This document shows positions 7,075-13,267 of a stretch of DNA of 21,148 nt, piece by piece. The notes under the pieces are model-generated. The model was not told the origin of the DNA. It made no database searches and saw nothing but the letters and a program-made list of their open reading frames with translations. Each line of letters starts with the position of its first letter. The stretch's first letter is position 1. Both the position numbers and the translations under genes were made by a program. Where the stretch lies: positions 1 through 21,148 of IMG/VR virus record IMGVR_UViG_3300005515_000064. One strand, given 5' to 3'. This stretch comes from a virus.

Positions 7075-9456
7075 TCAGCCATAGGTCGCCGCCTTGTAGT
7101 CCTTCACCGCGTCTCGGAACTTGCCCACCTGCTCGCCGAGCCACCCCGTCTCGCTGGAGCCATCGGGCGCGGTCTGGTCGAACATCACGATCCCGTGCGG
7201 CCCCTTGAGGTCGCTTCCCATCTGGTAGCGCTTTCGCACCGCTGGCGATCGATGCTTGCGGTCGAAGGCGTTGAGCAACTTAGGCAGCGGCGCCGGCCGA
7301 TGTCCGCCCTTGTGGCACCAGGCCTTGTAGAGCTCGTAGAGGTCCTGACTAAGGGCGGGCCTCGGGAGAATTCCACCGACATCGCGCTGCGTGAGCTCGT
7401 AGTAGAACCGGCTCGTGCTATCGAGGCTGAGGTTCACCAGCTCGTTCTTCGCCGCCGTCATCGGCGGCAAAGTCCCCGGCCCGAAATCGCCAAGGTCCAG
7501 GTGCAGCAGGTGGTCGTGCAATGCAGCGACGCCGCCGCCTTCGATCTCGGCCAACAACGCTAGGTAGAAGTCGCGCTCCAGCTTCTCCGGCGTCCAGATC
7601 ACCGTGTGCCGTCGGTCGTCCTCTTCGAGCACGACCGGCATGGCTTCGTTCGACAGGAACACGACGTTCACGTGGTTGCGCTCGTCGTAGGCCGCCATGT
7701 TCTTCGGGTTGATGCGGATCCACTCGCCCGTGATGAACGCCTTGAGCTTGTTCTTCACGTGGTACAGGTCCGACCTGGCCACGACTTCGTCGGCGATCAG
7801 AAATAGCTTGCGGCTCGCCCAATCGTTGAAGCGGTCCTCGATCGCGCTCTGATCGATCACGCGACCGTATCGGCCGTAGATCGCCATGAGCGCTTCGAAG
7901 AACATGTTCTTGCCGGTGCCCTGCGGGCCGTGCAGAACCAGCGTCGTCTTCATCTTCGCGCCGGGATGCTGGAGCGGGTATGCGATCCAACGGATCACCC
8001 AGTCGTACAGCACCTTGCTGTTCCGCTCGGCGCTGCACATGTACGCGAGCAGCTCCAGCAGGCGCTCGCACTTCCCTGCCTTCGGCGTCGTCGGCCAGCC
8101 GGCCCACAGGTTGCACGTGATATTCGGATCGTCATCGGCGGGGTCGAATCCGACTTCTGACACGCGCACGATCGATCGCTCCGGATGCTCTTGCCAGGCC
8201 CGATGCGTGTCACGCGACATGCACGCGTCGCGCATGTCCGACAACGCGAGCAGGCAGTGTTCCTGTCGATCGAAGACCGTGCCGCCTTGACCGAATACCA
8301 GCGCGAATCGGTCGAGCAGTTCGTCGAGCGTTTCGATCGGGCGCAGTGCGCTCCCCTGCCCCCCGGTGTTGGAAGGCACGCGCGGCTGGCGCGCCGCGGA
8401 TGACCAACCGAGATCCGAGAGGCGGGCCTCGATCTGGGAACGCACGACGTGCAGGCCTTCGGCCGCGTGCAGGTCGTTGAAGTCGCTTGCCTTGCGGCCA
8501 TGTTCGAGGAACGCCGCCTGGCGTGCCGACTCCCCTCGGAACTGCGGCACCACCCACGCGCCGCTAACCTCCAGCGCTGCGGCGCTCGCCGCCGTCACGC
8601 CAGTGTTCGTGCGCGTGTGCGGCGCACCGCAGTGCGGGCAGTCGTGCGGGTGCTGAGGGAGCACGACGCGGCCGTGGCAGCCGATGCACTTGCCGTAGAT
8701 GTCGTCGTCGGCGCAGATCAGCACGCGCGCCTGCTTGTAGCGCTTGTGCAGCGCGGCGGCGACCGCCCCGAGGTTGCCGGCGTCGAACGCTACAGCAACC
8801 GGAAAGCCCGTGGCCTCGTGTAGCGTCGCCGCCGTCGCATACCCTTCCGCCACGAGCACGATCCAGCTGGGCGCGCCGATCAGGTGGAAGTGGCCCTTGG
8901 TGGCCACGCCGCGCGGCCAGTATTCCTTGTCGCGCTGGCCAGGCTTCGCCGCCTTGCCGCGGATGATCTGCAGGCCGTGGATCTTGCCCGAGGCATCGAG
9001 CATCGGCACGGCGATCGCGCCCGAAGGCGAGAAGCGAACACCGTGCGCGATGACGCCCTTGCGCACCAGGTACTCGCTGTCTCCGGTTGCCGAGCACGCC
9101 GTCCATGCCTTCGCCGCCGCCGCAGCCGCGCGTTCCGCTTCTGCCTTGCGCACGCACTCTGCGCGCTTGCGGTCTTCAGCTAGGCGGCGGCGCAGCGCTT
9201 CGCGCTGCTCGCGACTGACTTCGCGCTTGCGCAGTTCCACCTTCGTGGCGCCGTTGTCGTTGCCGTGCCACTGGCCAAAGCTGCCGACGAGCACGTCGTC
9301 GCCGTCGTCCAGGCGCAGCTCGTGCAGGCTGTACCAGCCGCGCTTCTCGCGGTCGCCCTCCACCTTCGTTCGAACCATGCGTCCGATCTGCAGGGTGTCG
9401 ACCACTAGGCCGGCTTCGCGCAGCTGCTGCAGGACGTCGTCGTAATTGGCAGCCAT
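7075..9456 (-). CDS. Phage primase-helicase (Toprim plus SF3/DUF5906-type helicase)
   Basis: This 793-residue replication protein joins two activities. The N-terminal half holds a Toprim-type domain: EGYATA at 204-209 and ADDD at 249-252, with an inserted zinc ribbon (Cys257/260 and Cys273/276) right after the acidic motif. The C-terminal half is a superfamily 3 helicase: Walker A GPQGTGKN at 510-517, Walker B LFLIADE at 551-557, and the sensor-like stretch VVFLSNE at 598-604. It would make primers and unwind DNA at the phage origin. A coiled charged segment spans about 75-115. The ATG has GGAG nine bases upstream. It is the last gene of the early minus-strand operon and ends 14 bases before the repeat array. 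Confidence 0.93.
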   Translation of the reverse strand: MAANYDDVLQQLREAGLVVDTLQIGRMVRTKVEGDREKRGWYSLHELRLDDGDDVLVGSFGQWHGNDNGATKVELRKREVSREQREALRRRLAEDRKRAECVRKAEAERAAAAAAKAWTACSATGDSEYLVRKGVIAHGVRFSPSGAIAVPMLDASGKIHGLQIIRGKAAKPGQRDKEYWPRGVATKGHFHLIGAPSWIVLVAEGYATAATLHEATGFPVAVAFDAGNLGAVAAALHKRYKQARVLICADDDIYGKCIGCHGRVVLPQHPHDCPHCGAPHTRTNTGVTAASAAALEVSGAWVVPQFRGESARQAAFLEHGRKASDFNDLHAAEGLHVVRSQIEARLSDLGWSSAARQPRVPSNTGGQGSALRPIETLDELLDRFALVFGQGGTVFDRQEHCLLALSDMRDACMSRDTHRAWQEHPERSIVRVSEVGFDPADDDPNITCNLWAGWPTTPKAGKCERLLELLAYMCSAERNSKVLYDWVIRWIAYPLQHPGAKMKTTLVLHGPQGTGKNMFFEALMAIYGRYGRVIDQSAIEDRFNDWASRKLFLIADEVVARSDLYHVKNKLKAFITGEWIRINPKNMAAYDERNHVNVVFLSNEAMPVVLEEDDRRHTVIWTPEKLERDFYLALLAEIEGGGVAALHDHLLHLDLGDFGPGTLPPMTAAKNELVNLSLDSTSRFYYELTQRDVGGILPRPALSQDLYELYKAWCHKGGHRPAPLPKLLNAFDRKHRSPAVRKRYQMGSDLKGPHGIVMFDQTAPDGSSETGWLGEQVGKFRDAVKDYKAATYG

Positions 9457-9634
9457 GTTCAGTAACTCCAGCGGCTGCTAACTAGGTGGCAAACGGGGTC
9501 CGAATTACCCTCGACGGGCACCCCTAGGGAGGACCCATTCCCGGCCATCGACGTCGCCTTATGCGTGGCACCGCGCGTTGCGTGCAAGGTCGCTGTTGCG
9601 CGCTCCTGCAACACATGGGGAGATGGGGCGCGGG
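9457..9634. other. Leader region upstream of the primase-helicase gene
   Basis: This 178-base stretch lies between the small 9635-9856 gene and the primase start. An 80-codon frame on the minus strand (9459-9701) runs across it, but it begins inside the upstream gene and looks like neither a phage protein nor a domain. I see a CCCTAGGG palindrome (9522-9529) and the primase ribosome binding site, and nothing else I can name. Confidence 0.4.
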
Positions 9635-9856
9635 TCACGCGTTCGGTCTCAGTGGGAGCACGGCCTGAGGGCTGCACTCGGCGTCGTGCTCGCGGTCCCA
9701 TTGCGCCTGCAGCGCCGCAAACGCATCCGCGGGCAACGCGTCACCCTCGCCTTCCAAAGCCGCGCGAGCCGCTGCCAGGCCTCGCGCGGCGCACTGGTTC
9801 GGCCGGGTCGGGAGGCATGAGCGTCGTGATGGAATGCGCCGATGGCGAGTGGCCAT
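9635..9856 (-). CDS. Small hypothetical phage protein
   Basis: This 73-codon frame starts three bases after the stop of the TraR-like gene, a spacing typical of coupled translation. The first 25 residues are Arg/Pro-rich and undistinguished. The rest (about 26-73) has a natural amphipathic composition, with an Ala-rich helix (RGLAAARAALEGEGDAL) followed by AFAALQAQWDREHDAEC. I recognise no family. The real start might be internal, since the N-terminal third looks less protein-like than the remainder. Position in the early operon suggests a replication accessory or host-takeover role, but nothing in the sequence shows it. Confidence 0.5.
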   Translation of the reverse strand: MATRHRRIPSRRSCLPTRPNQCAARGLAAARAALEGEGDALPADAFAALQAQWDREHDAECSPQAVLPLRPNA

Positions 9857-9859
9857 GAG

Positions 9860-10087
9860 TCAACGACCCCACGTCCGGAAGTGCACGGCCTGCGATTCCT
9901 CGGCTGTCGCGCAGGGCACGCACAAGCGTGCGCCCATGCCCTGACGCTGCTGCGAGATGGGTTCTCCGCAGTCTAGGTTCTCGCAATGCGTCCGCCCTTG
10001 CGGGCGCGCGCGGTTGGCGTGGTGGTTAAGCGCGTTCTCGAGCTGAGCGTCGGTCTGCGCCTGCACAGCGTCCATCAAGTCGGGCAT
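9860..10087 (-). CDS. TraR/DksA-family C4 zinc-finger protein
   Basis: This 75-residue protein has the short TraR/DksA layout: an N-terminal helix (residues 3-25, DLMDAVQAQTDAQLENALN) and a C4 zinc finger with CENLDCGEPI at about 35-44 and CVPC at 56-59. The typical ARPQGRTHCE lead-in and the final helix are present. Family members insert into the RNA polymerase secondary channel and change promoter response, as TraR of F plasmid and phage DksA-like proteins do; the acidic tip residues are carried in the N-terminal helix. It sits between the possible CII-like gene (27 bases away) and the small 9635-9856 gene. It may shift host transcription towards phage promoters during early infection. Confidence 0.88.
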   Translation of the reverse strand: MPDLMDAVQAQTDAQLENALNHHANRARPQGRTHCENLDCGEPISQQRQGMGARLCVPCATAEESQAVHFRTWGR

Positions 10088-10114
10088 CGCTGCCGTCCCC
10101 CTGAGTTGCGTTAG

Positions 10115-10681
10115 TTACTTCCCCTGCCCTCGCCGCTCGGCGAGGTGGGCTCTGAATTCGAGAACGGACGACATGACGTCGTCGCTTTCCGCCACCAGGC
10201 GCACGTACTCATCGCCGGTGATCTCGCCATCAGCGAGCGCCTCGCCCCACGCACTGCACAGTTGCCCGGATTCGGACAGGACGTGGGCGATCGTGGAGAA
10301 GTCACGACCCGTTGCGTTCTGCGGCAACTGGTACGTCACGCGCTGCCGGCGCTGCGCTAGGTCGCGCTCGCATTCGGATCGGAACGGTTCCGGCAACGCG
10401 AGCACCCATGCGTCTTCGAGATCCGCCGGCAGCACCTTCACCGTGCCATCCATGTAGCGCCGAAGGATCTGGCCGTTGTTCTTCATCGCGGCGAACAGAT
10501 CGTCGCCCTCACCCAACCGAAACGGCACGGCGCGTACGTCAGGCGCCGTGGTGGCCATGTAGCGCCCGGCGACCGCCATCGCGAAGCTATTCGCGTTGAT
10601 GGCCGTCTGGTCGAGCATGCGGCGCGTGTGCGCGTAGATGACAGACTGGCGCGGCGGCAAGAACTGAGGAGCGGGCTTCAT
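10115..10681 (-). CDS. Early-operon protein, possible CII/CP76-type regulator
   Basis: This is a 188-residue protein encoded right after the Cro-like gene, with which it overlaps by four bases (ATGA). That is the position of cII in lambdoid phages. No clear HTH is visible. The C-terminal third (about 125-185: a Phe-Ser-Thr-Ile helix, then WGEALADGEITGDEYVRLVA and a final helix) resembles the end of the CP76/CII-like regulatory family of P2-like phages, but from memory only. The N-terminal part begins IYAHTRRMLDQTAINANSFA and contains a PFRLGEGDDLFAAM stretch. It is soluble, mixed-charge and has no membrane segment. If it is a regulator, it would affect the lysogeny decision; otherwise treat it as an unknown conserved phage protein. 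Confidence 0.6.
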   Translation of the reverse strand: MKPAPQFLPPRQSVIYAHTRRMLDQTAINANSFAMAVAGRYMATTAPDVRAVPFRLGEGDDLFAAMKNNGQILRRYMDGTVKVLPADLEDAWVLALPEPFRSECERDLAQRRQRVTYQLPQNATGRDFSTIAHVLSESGQLCSAWGEALADGEITGDEYVRLVAESDDVMSSVLEFRAHLAERRGQGK

Positions 10682-11001
10682 GCGTTGCTGCCCACAGCGC
10701 GGCGATGCTGTTCCCCATGAGAACGAGCCGACTCAGCTTTAGGTTTGATGCACTCCGCCACTACGCCCATGACGGCGGCGCCGGTACCGTGGTCGCCGTC
10801 TTCTTCGCTGTCGCTCAGCCCGGCGGTCTCAATCGCGGACTGAGCAAGTCGAACAAGCTTGTCGCCGACGGCCCACGCCGGATGCATCCGCCCGTGCCGA
10901 ATTCGATTGATCGTGGACTGCCCGGCGCCGACGGAGGCACCAATGGCCTTCTCCGTCATCCCGGCGGTGATGAGGTGCTCAATGGCTGCTGATGGCGTCA
11001 T
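10678..11001 (-). CDS. Cro-like HTH regulator
   Basis: Start chosen at the ATG at 11001-10999, giving 107 residues. A longer frame from 11139 would run through the operators and the divergent repressor start. Residues about 7-33 form a helix-turn-helix: AIEHLITAGMTEKAIGASVG, then AGQSTINRIRHG. The rest is a charged C-terminal extension without a known domain. It is the first gene of the minus-strand early operon and diverges from the repressor across an 85-base operator region, exactly the position of cro. No Shine-Dalgarno sequence precedes the ATG, and the best promoter places the transcript start close to it, so the message may be leaderless. It probably binds the same or overlapping operators as the repressor. 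Confidence 0.85.
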   Translation of the reverse strand: MTPSAAIEHLITAGMTEKAIGASVGAGQSTINRIRHGRMHPAWAVGDKLVRLAQSAIETAGLSDSEEDGDHGTGAAVMGVVAECIKPKAESARSHGEQHRRAVGSNA

Positions 11002-11009
11002 GGAGCCGG

Positions 11010-11038
11010 ACGTTATCCCGTTCGGGATAGTTTTGCAA
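11010..11038 (-). promoter_or_regulatory. Probable early promoter for the Cro-like/replication operon
   Basis: On the minus strand, TTGCAA (11038-11033) is followed after 17 bases by TAACGT (11015-11010), a weak -10. The -35 touches operator O2 and the spacer contains operator O1, so bound repressor would block polymerase. The same arrangement recurs at 12043-12071. The -10 lies so close to the ATG that initiation would fall within a few bases of it. Confidence 0.5.
11015..11028. promoter_or_regulatory. Repressor operator O1
   Basis: ATCCCGTTCGGGAT fits the shared form ATCCNNNNCGGRAT and lies in a longer symmetric TATCCCG-TT-CGGGATA (11014-11029) with seven perfect base pairs per arm. It sits inside the spacer of the early promoter. 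Confidence 0.75.
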
Positions 11039-11051
11039 TCCGTTTCGGAAT
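11038..11051. promoter_or_regulatory. Repressor operator O2
   Basis: ATCCGTTTCGGAAT fits ATCCNNNNCGGRAT. Its centre is 23 bases from that of O1, about two helical turns, which would allow side-by-side dimers. It abuts the -35 of the minus-strand early promoter. Confidence 0.72.
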
Positions 11052-11073
11052 TCGCTCCGACGAGCGGTATACG
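11044..11073 (+). promoter_or_regulatory. Possible repressor maintenance promoter
   Basis: TATACG (11068-11073) is the best -10 for the rightward repressor gene, with a poor -35 TTCGGA (11044-11049) 18 bases upstream that lies within operator O2. A weak -35 touched by an operator would fit activation or autoregulation by repressor, but this is an inference from position. Confidence 0.35.
11054..11065. promoter_or_regulatory. Palindrome of a second class (GYTCGTCGGARC)
   Basis: GCTCCGACGAGC is a palindrome with GCTC/GAGC arms and a CGAC centre (GTCG on the minus strand), flanked by one more pair. The same design with GTTC/GAAC arms occurs at 12006-12017 beside the second early promoter. It differs from the ATCC-type operators and may bind a different protein, for example the Cro-like or CII-like product. 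Confidence 0.45.
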
Positions 11074-11078
11074 TGACC

Positions 11079-11092
11079 ATTCCGATATGGAT
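11079..11092. promoter_or_regulatory. Repressor operator O3
   Basis: ATTCCGATATGGAT is the complement of ATCCATATCGGAAT, so it fits the operator form ATCCNNNNCGGRAT on the minus strand. It overlaps the repressor start codon (11087-11089), so occupation would shut off repressor synthesis, as OR3 does in lambda. Confidence 0.65.
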
Positions 11093-11575
11093 AACGTCCG
11101 ACAAAACATCCGACGCCTGATGGGCGACCGCAGCGTCAAGGAAGTAGGCGACGCTTCCGGCGTCGGCCAGTCCTGGCTCCAGCGCTACTTGAATCCCGAC
11201 AAGCCAAGCGGGATACAGGACGCGCGGCACGCCAAGCTCGCGTTGCTTGCGGGCTACTTCCAGGTCTCGGTCGCGGAGCTTACAGGCGACAACCTCGGGT
11301 CGTGGGGCGCTTCTCAGTTTGCGCGACCCGACTTCGAGAAGATGGGGAACGCGGTGACCGTGCTGCGCGAGTACTTGGACGTGCTCGGTAAGCCGCCTGA
11401 ATGGCTATCCGATCCGGTTCTCCTGGAAACGTCATACCTGGTGGTCGAAGAATTCGGCGGCCCGGTGACGCGCGAGAACGTGATCGATTTGACGAAGAGG
11501 CTTGGGCAAAAGGTACGAGAGGGGGGATTTGATGAGCAACGACAGGTTCAAGGAGCTAGCGCAAAGGCTGGCTAA
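11087..11575 (+). CDS. Short CI-like HTH repressor without S24 domain
   Basis: The ATG at 11087 gives 162 residues; the frame stays open upstream but crosses the operators. Residues about 5-65 form an XRE-type HTH domain: a first helix QNIRRLMGDR, the HTH VKEVGDASGVGQSWLQRYLN, a Lys-Pro-Ser-Gly loop and a following helix RHAKLALLAGYFQVSVAELT. The C-terminal part (about 75-160) is helical and lacks the Ser/Lys autocleavage motifs of S24 repressors. Induction would therefore not use LexA-like self-cleavage and may need an antirepressor or another signal. It diverges from the Cro-like gene and probably binds the ATCCNNNNCGGRAT sites at 11015-11092 and 12030-12066, holding both early operons silent in the lysogen. 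Confidence 0.85.
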   Translation: MDNVRQNIRRLMGDRSVKEVGDASGVGQSWLQRYLNPDKPSGIQDARHAKLALLAGYFQVSVAELTGDNLGSWGASQFARPDFEKMGNAVTVLREYLDVLGKPPEWLSDPVLLETSYLVVEEFGGPVTRENVIDLTKRLGQKVREGGFDEQRQVQGASAKAG

Positions 11576-11918
11576 TCGGGTGCAAGAGTTGGAGGGATGC
11601 GGCTCGACGCCAACCCTGTCAGTTGTCTCAAACGTCTTCGAATTTCGTCCCAACGCTACTCACCAGGGCTGGACCGAGATTGAGCGTGAGTCGCGCATCC
11701 GTTGGCTACGCGCGCTTCGCCGCCACCTCAAGTACATGCAGGTGGAGCTTTTCTTCGAGCAGGCCCTGGTCGGAAAACGCGATCTGGAAGAACTGAGCGA
11801 CAACGAGATTATCGATCTGCACCGCATGATCGATAAGGCGCGCGACCACTTCCACAACAGCGATGGGATCTCCTACTACGAGGCCGGGCTGCTGCGGCCC
11901 CAAGACGAAGTGGCATAG
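11532..11918 (+). CDS. Unknown protein co-transcribed with the repressor
   Basis: The ATG at 11532 is preceded by a strong purine-rich ribosome binding site (GAGAGGGGGG) and gives 128 residues; an earlier in-frame start at 11502 is possible. The gene overlaps the end of the repressor gene by 44 bases and is followed by a terminator, so both are probably made in the lysogen. The sequence is soluble and largely helical, with RIRWLRALRRHLKYMQVELF and ELSDNEIIDLHRMIDKARDH as clear amphipathic helices, and no membrane segment or known motif. A product expressed from the prophage with the repressor is a natural candidate for superinfection immunity, exclusion or modulation of the repressor, but no family is recognised. 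Confidence 0.75.
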   Translation: MSNDRFKELAQRLANRVQELEGCGSTPTLSVVSNVFEFRPNATHQGWTEIERESRIRWLRALRRHLKYMQVELFFEQALVGKRDLEELSDNEIIDLHRMIDKARDHFHNSDGISYYEAGLLRPQDEVA

Positions 11919-11939
11919 CCGTCCGGCCAGTCCGCCGCC

Positions 11940-11966
11940 AAAAAGCCCCCGTTGGGGGCTTTTTTG
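11940..11966 (+). terminator. Rho-independent terminator of the repressor transcript
   Basis: AGCCCCC (11944-11950), loop GTT, GGGGGCT (11954-11960), then a run of T to 11965. An A-run precedes the stem, so it may also stop transcription from the opposite side. It lies 25 bases after the 11532-11918 stop codon and separates the lysogenic unit from the second early control region. Confidence 0.93.
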
Positions 11967-12003
11967 TTGCTCAAGCGCCTGGTTCCAGTCCCGATCCGCC
12001 CTA

Positions 12004-12019
12004 CCGTTCGTCGGAACGG
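12004..12019. promoter_or_regulatory. Palindrome of the second class next to the rightward promoter
   Basis: CCGTTC-GTCG-GAACGG has perfect six-base arms. Its core GTTCGTCGGAAC matches the 11054-11065 palindrome in the form GYTCGTCGGARC. Its centre is 25 bases from operator O4, while the partner site is 15 bases from O2, a difference of about one helical turn. Confidence 0.45.
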
Positions 12020-12029
12020 GCCACGATCT

Positions 12030-12043
12030 ATCCGTTTCGGGAT
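12030..12043. promoter_or_regulatory. Repressor operator O4 (second early control region)
   Basis: ATCCGTTTCGGGAT matches ATCCNNNNCGGRAT completely and differs from O2 by one base. It abuts the -35 of the rightward early promoter exactly as O2 abuts the minus-strand promoter. Confidence 0.72.
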
Positions 12044-12071
12044 TGCATTGTTATCCCGTTATGCATAGGCT
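12043..12071 (+). promoter_or_regulatory. Probable rightward early promoter (pL-like)
   Basis: TTGCAT (12043-12048), 17-base spacer, TAGGCT (12066-12071, weak). The same spacing and operator placement as the minus-strand early promoter support it more than the -10 itself. It would drive the 12126-18479 operon ending in the integrase. Confidence 0.5.
12053..12066. promoter_or_regulatory. Repressor operator O5 (degenerate)
   Basis: ATCCCGTTATGCAT has a perfect left half but a poor right half of the ATCCNNNNCGGRAT site. Its centre is 23 bases from that of O4, the same distance as O1 to O2, and it lies in the promoter spacer. Confidence 0.5.
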
Positions 12072-12125
12072 CCATTCCAGCGCCCCATGACACCGCCATC
12101 CGGCGGAGGGGCGAAGGAGACACAG

Positions 12126-12380
12126 GTGGCCTCTCTGCAGACCCCAGGGCAAATCCATGGTTCGCAGCCAGCGTTCCCCTCCTCGCGCGTCGAGGAGCAC
12201 GTTTCGGCCAAGCTTGCGTACCACGATGGGATGACGAAGCGCGAGATCTACGCCGCGCTGGCGCTGCAGGGGCTTCTCGCCCAGACCCCAATCGAGGTTT
12301 CTGCCGCAGTAGCCGCACGCCAAGCGGTGGTGTGTGCGGACGCACTCAGCGATGCGCTCGCCAAGGATGGTGCGCCGTGA
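12126..12380 (+). CDS. Small phage protein, first gene of the rightward operon
   Basis: The start is GTG at 12126, chosen because AAGGAG lies six bases upstream; an in-frame ATG at 12087 has no ribosome binding site. The product has 84 residues. The C-terminal half carries MTKREIYAALALQGLLAQ and an ADALSDALAK end, a pattern seen in many short phage proteins of unknown function that stand near early promoters. I know no activity. The stop overlaps the GTG start of the next gene (GTGA), beginning a chain of overlapping genes that runs to the integrase. Confidence 0.8.
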   Translation: MASLQTPGQIHGSQPAFPSSRVEEHVSAKLAYHDGMTKREIYAALALQGLLAQTPIEVSAAVAARQAVVCADALSDALAKDGAP

Positions 12381-12619
12381 GCAGGGGGCGGAAGAAGGGG
12401 CAGACTCTCCCGGCGTCGCGCATGTCCGCGCCACATGGCATGCCAATCGCGATGTGGGTCGCGGTCAATCTAGCTCAGGAATTCAGGGACGGCGCCGCGC
12501 CCACAGTGGGCGCCCTGATGCGCCGATTCGAAATGAGCCGAGCGACTGCGTATCGCTGGCGGCGCGCTTGGGTAGAGGCCGAATCCGTCGCCGCCGCTCG
12601 GGCAGGTGTGGCGCGATGA
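12377..12619 (+). CDS. Small helix-turn-helix protein
   Basis: The GTG at 12377 gives 80 residues. The N-terminus is basic (SRGRKKGQ). Residues about 42-68 form a HTH with TVGALMRRFEMSRATAYRWRR, resembling the helix pair of transposase-like and homeodomain-like DNA-binding domains. It is likely to bind DNA as a small phage regulator, but its target cannot be told from sequence. It overlaps its neighbours by four bases on each side. Confidence 0.75.
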   Translation: MSRGRKKGQTLPASRMSAPHGMPIAMWVAVNLAQEFRDGAAPTVGALMRRFEMSRATAYRWRRAWVEAESVAAARAGVAR

Positions 12620-12831
12620 ACTCGCACGCACTCGAGGCCGCGCTCACTGCGGCCTTCCCCGAACTGTTCGCCGACACGGCGCTGCCGAAGTCGCCATTCG
12701 ACGACCCCAGCCACGCCCCACTAACAACGCTCGATGCGTCCGACGCCGCGACGCTGTCGAGCGTCCGTCTCGCACTCGCTCAAAACCAGAGTCGTCACAA
12801 CGACGACTCTAGCCAGGAGAAAGCGGCATGA
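12616..12831 (+). CDS. Small acidic hypothetical protein
   Basis: This is a 71-residue product, MNSHALEAALTAAFPELFAD at its start, followed by a Pro/Asp/Ser-rich linker and a short Gln/Asn/Asp-rich tail. It has no Cys, no membrane segment and no motif I recognise. The start overlaps the preceding stop (ATGA), and an AGGAG ribosome binding site for the next gene is inside its 3' end. Position and overlaps, rather than content, are the reason to call it a gene. Confidence 0.6.
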   Translation: MNSHALEAALTAAFPELFADTALPKSPFDDPSHAPLTTLDASDAATLSSVRLALAQNQSRHNDDSSQEKAA

Positions 12832-12962
12832 CCGGCACCGCCCTCGCAGTCGTCGTCTACAGCGCCCTGAGCTTCGGTTTCTGCCTGGGTTTCATCGTGT
12901 CCTCGGCATTCCGTGGCACCGACCAGGACGACGAGCCGTCCCGAAACAGCTGGAGGCGCTGA
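12828..12962 (+). CDS. Small single-pass membrane protein
   Basis: This is a 44-residue frame with AGGAG nine bases before the ATG, overlapping the previous stop. Residues about 3-27 are hydrophobic (ALAVVVYSALSFGFCLGFIV) and form one membrane segment; the short tail is charged (Asp-Gln-Asp-Asp-Glu, then Arg-Arg). Likely an inner membrane peptide with the tail in the cytoplasm. Small membrane proteins in this position of temperate phages often act in exclusion or host modulation, but nothing here shows which. Confidence 0.7.
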   Translation: MTGTALAVVVYSALSFGFCLGFIVSSAFRGTDQDDEPSRNSWRR

Positions 12963-12963
12963 C

Positions 12964-13260
12964 ATGCACCAGATCGGACAACCCCTCCCTGATGGCGCAC
13001 GCCTGTGCGAGCGCGGCCATCACCCGCAGCTGATCGAGAGCCGCGGCACACCGCGTGGGCAGACCCTGATCGGCCGTGCGGTGCCGCCGCAGTTCCACGT
13101 CGAGTGCGTGCGCTGCAACACCGCCACCGTGCCGGCGTTGACGACGGAAAAGGCGCTTAAGCGCTGGAACGCCAATCGCCCCTCGATCAACCAGATCCCC
13201 CTTTGCGACCTCGGGCTCGTGCGTCAGCGCGTGTTCGATGCCATCGCTACCGCCGCCTGA
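12964..13260 (+). CDS. Lar-like zinc-ribbon protein
   Basis: The 98-residue protein carries ARLCERGHH near residue 15 and HVECVRCNTATVP at about 45-57, then TTEKALKRWNANRP. The pattern of Cys pair followed by a Thr and an Ala-x-x-x-Trp-Asn helix is typical of short Lar-type restriction-alleviation proteins and related phage zinc ribbons, although the first Cys pair is Cys/His rather than CxxC. Lar proteins blunt host type I restriction. A phage-encoded anti-restriction role beside an orphan methyltransferase would make sense, but it is an inference from a short motif. Confidence 0.65.
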   Translation: MHQIGQPLPDGARLCERGHHPQLIESRGTPRGQTLIGRAVPPQFHVECVRCNTATVPALTTEKALKRWNANRPSINQIPLCDLGLVRQRVFDAIATAA

Positions 13261-13267
13261 GGCCGCC

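Noticed and set aside
6753-7082. Several 60-130 codon frames in both directions through the repeat array
   Set aside because: They translate the GTGCGG repeats into Cys-Gly-Met and His-Thr-Ala runs and share no protein features; the array is better read as a DNA site.
9459-9701. 80-codon minus-strand frame before the primase
   Set aside because: It begins inside the 9635-9856 gene in another frame, has Arg/Thr/Ser-rich noise and no ribosome binding site; a shorter product from its internal ATG cannot be excluded.
12087-12125. Upstream ATG for the first gene of the rightward operon
   Set aside because: It has no ribosome binding site, while GTG 12126 has AAGGAG at ideal distance and the extra residues are of low complexity.
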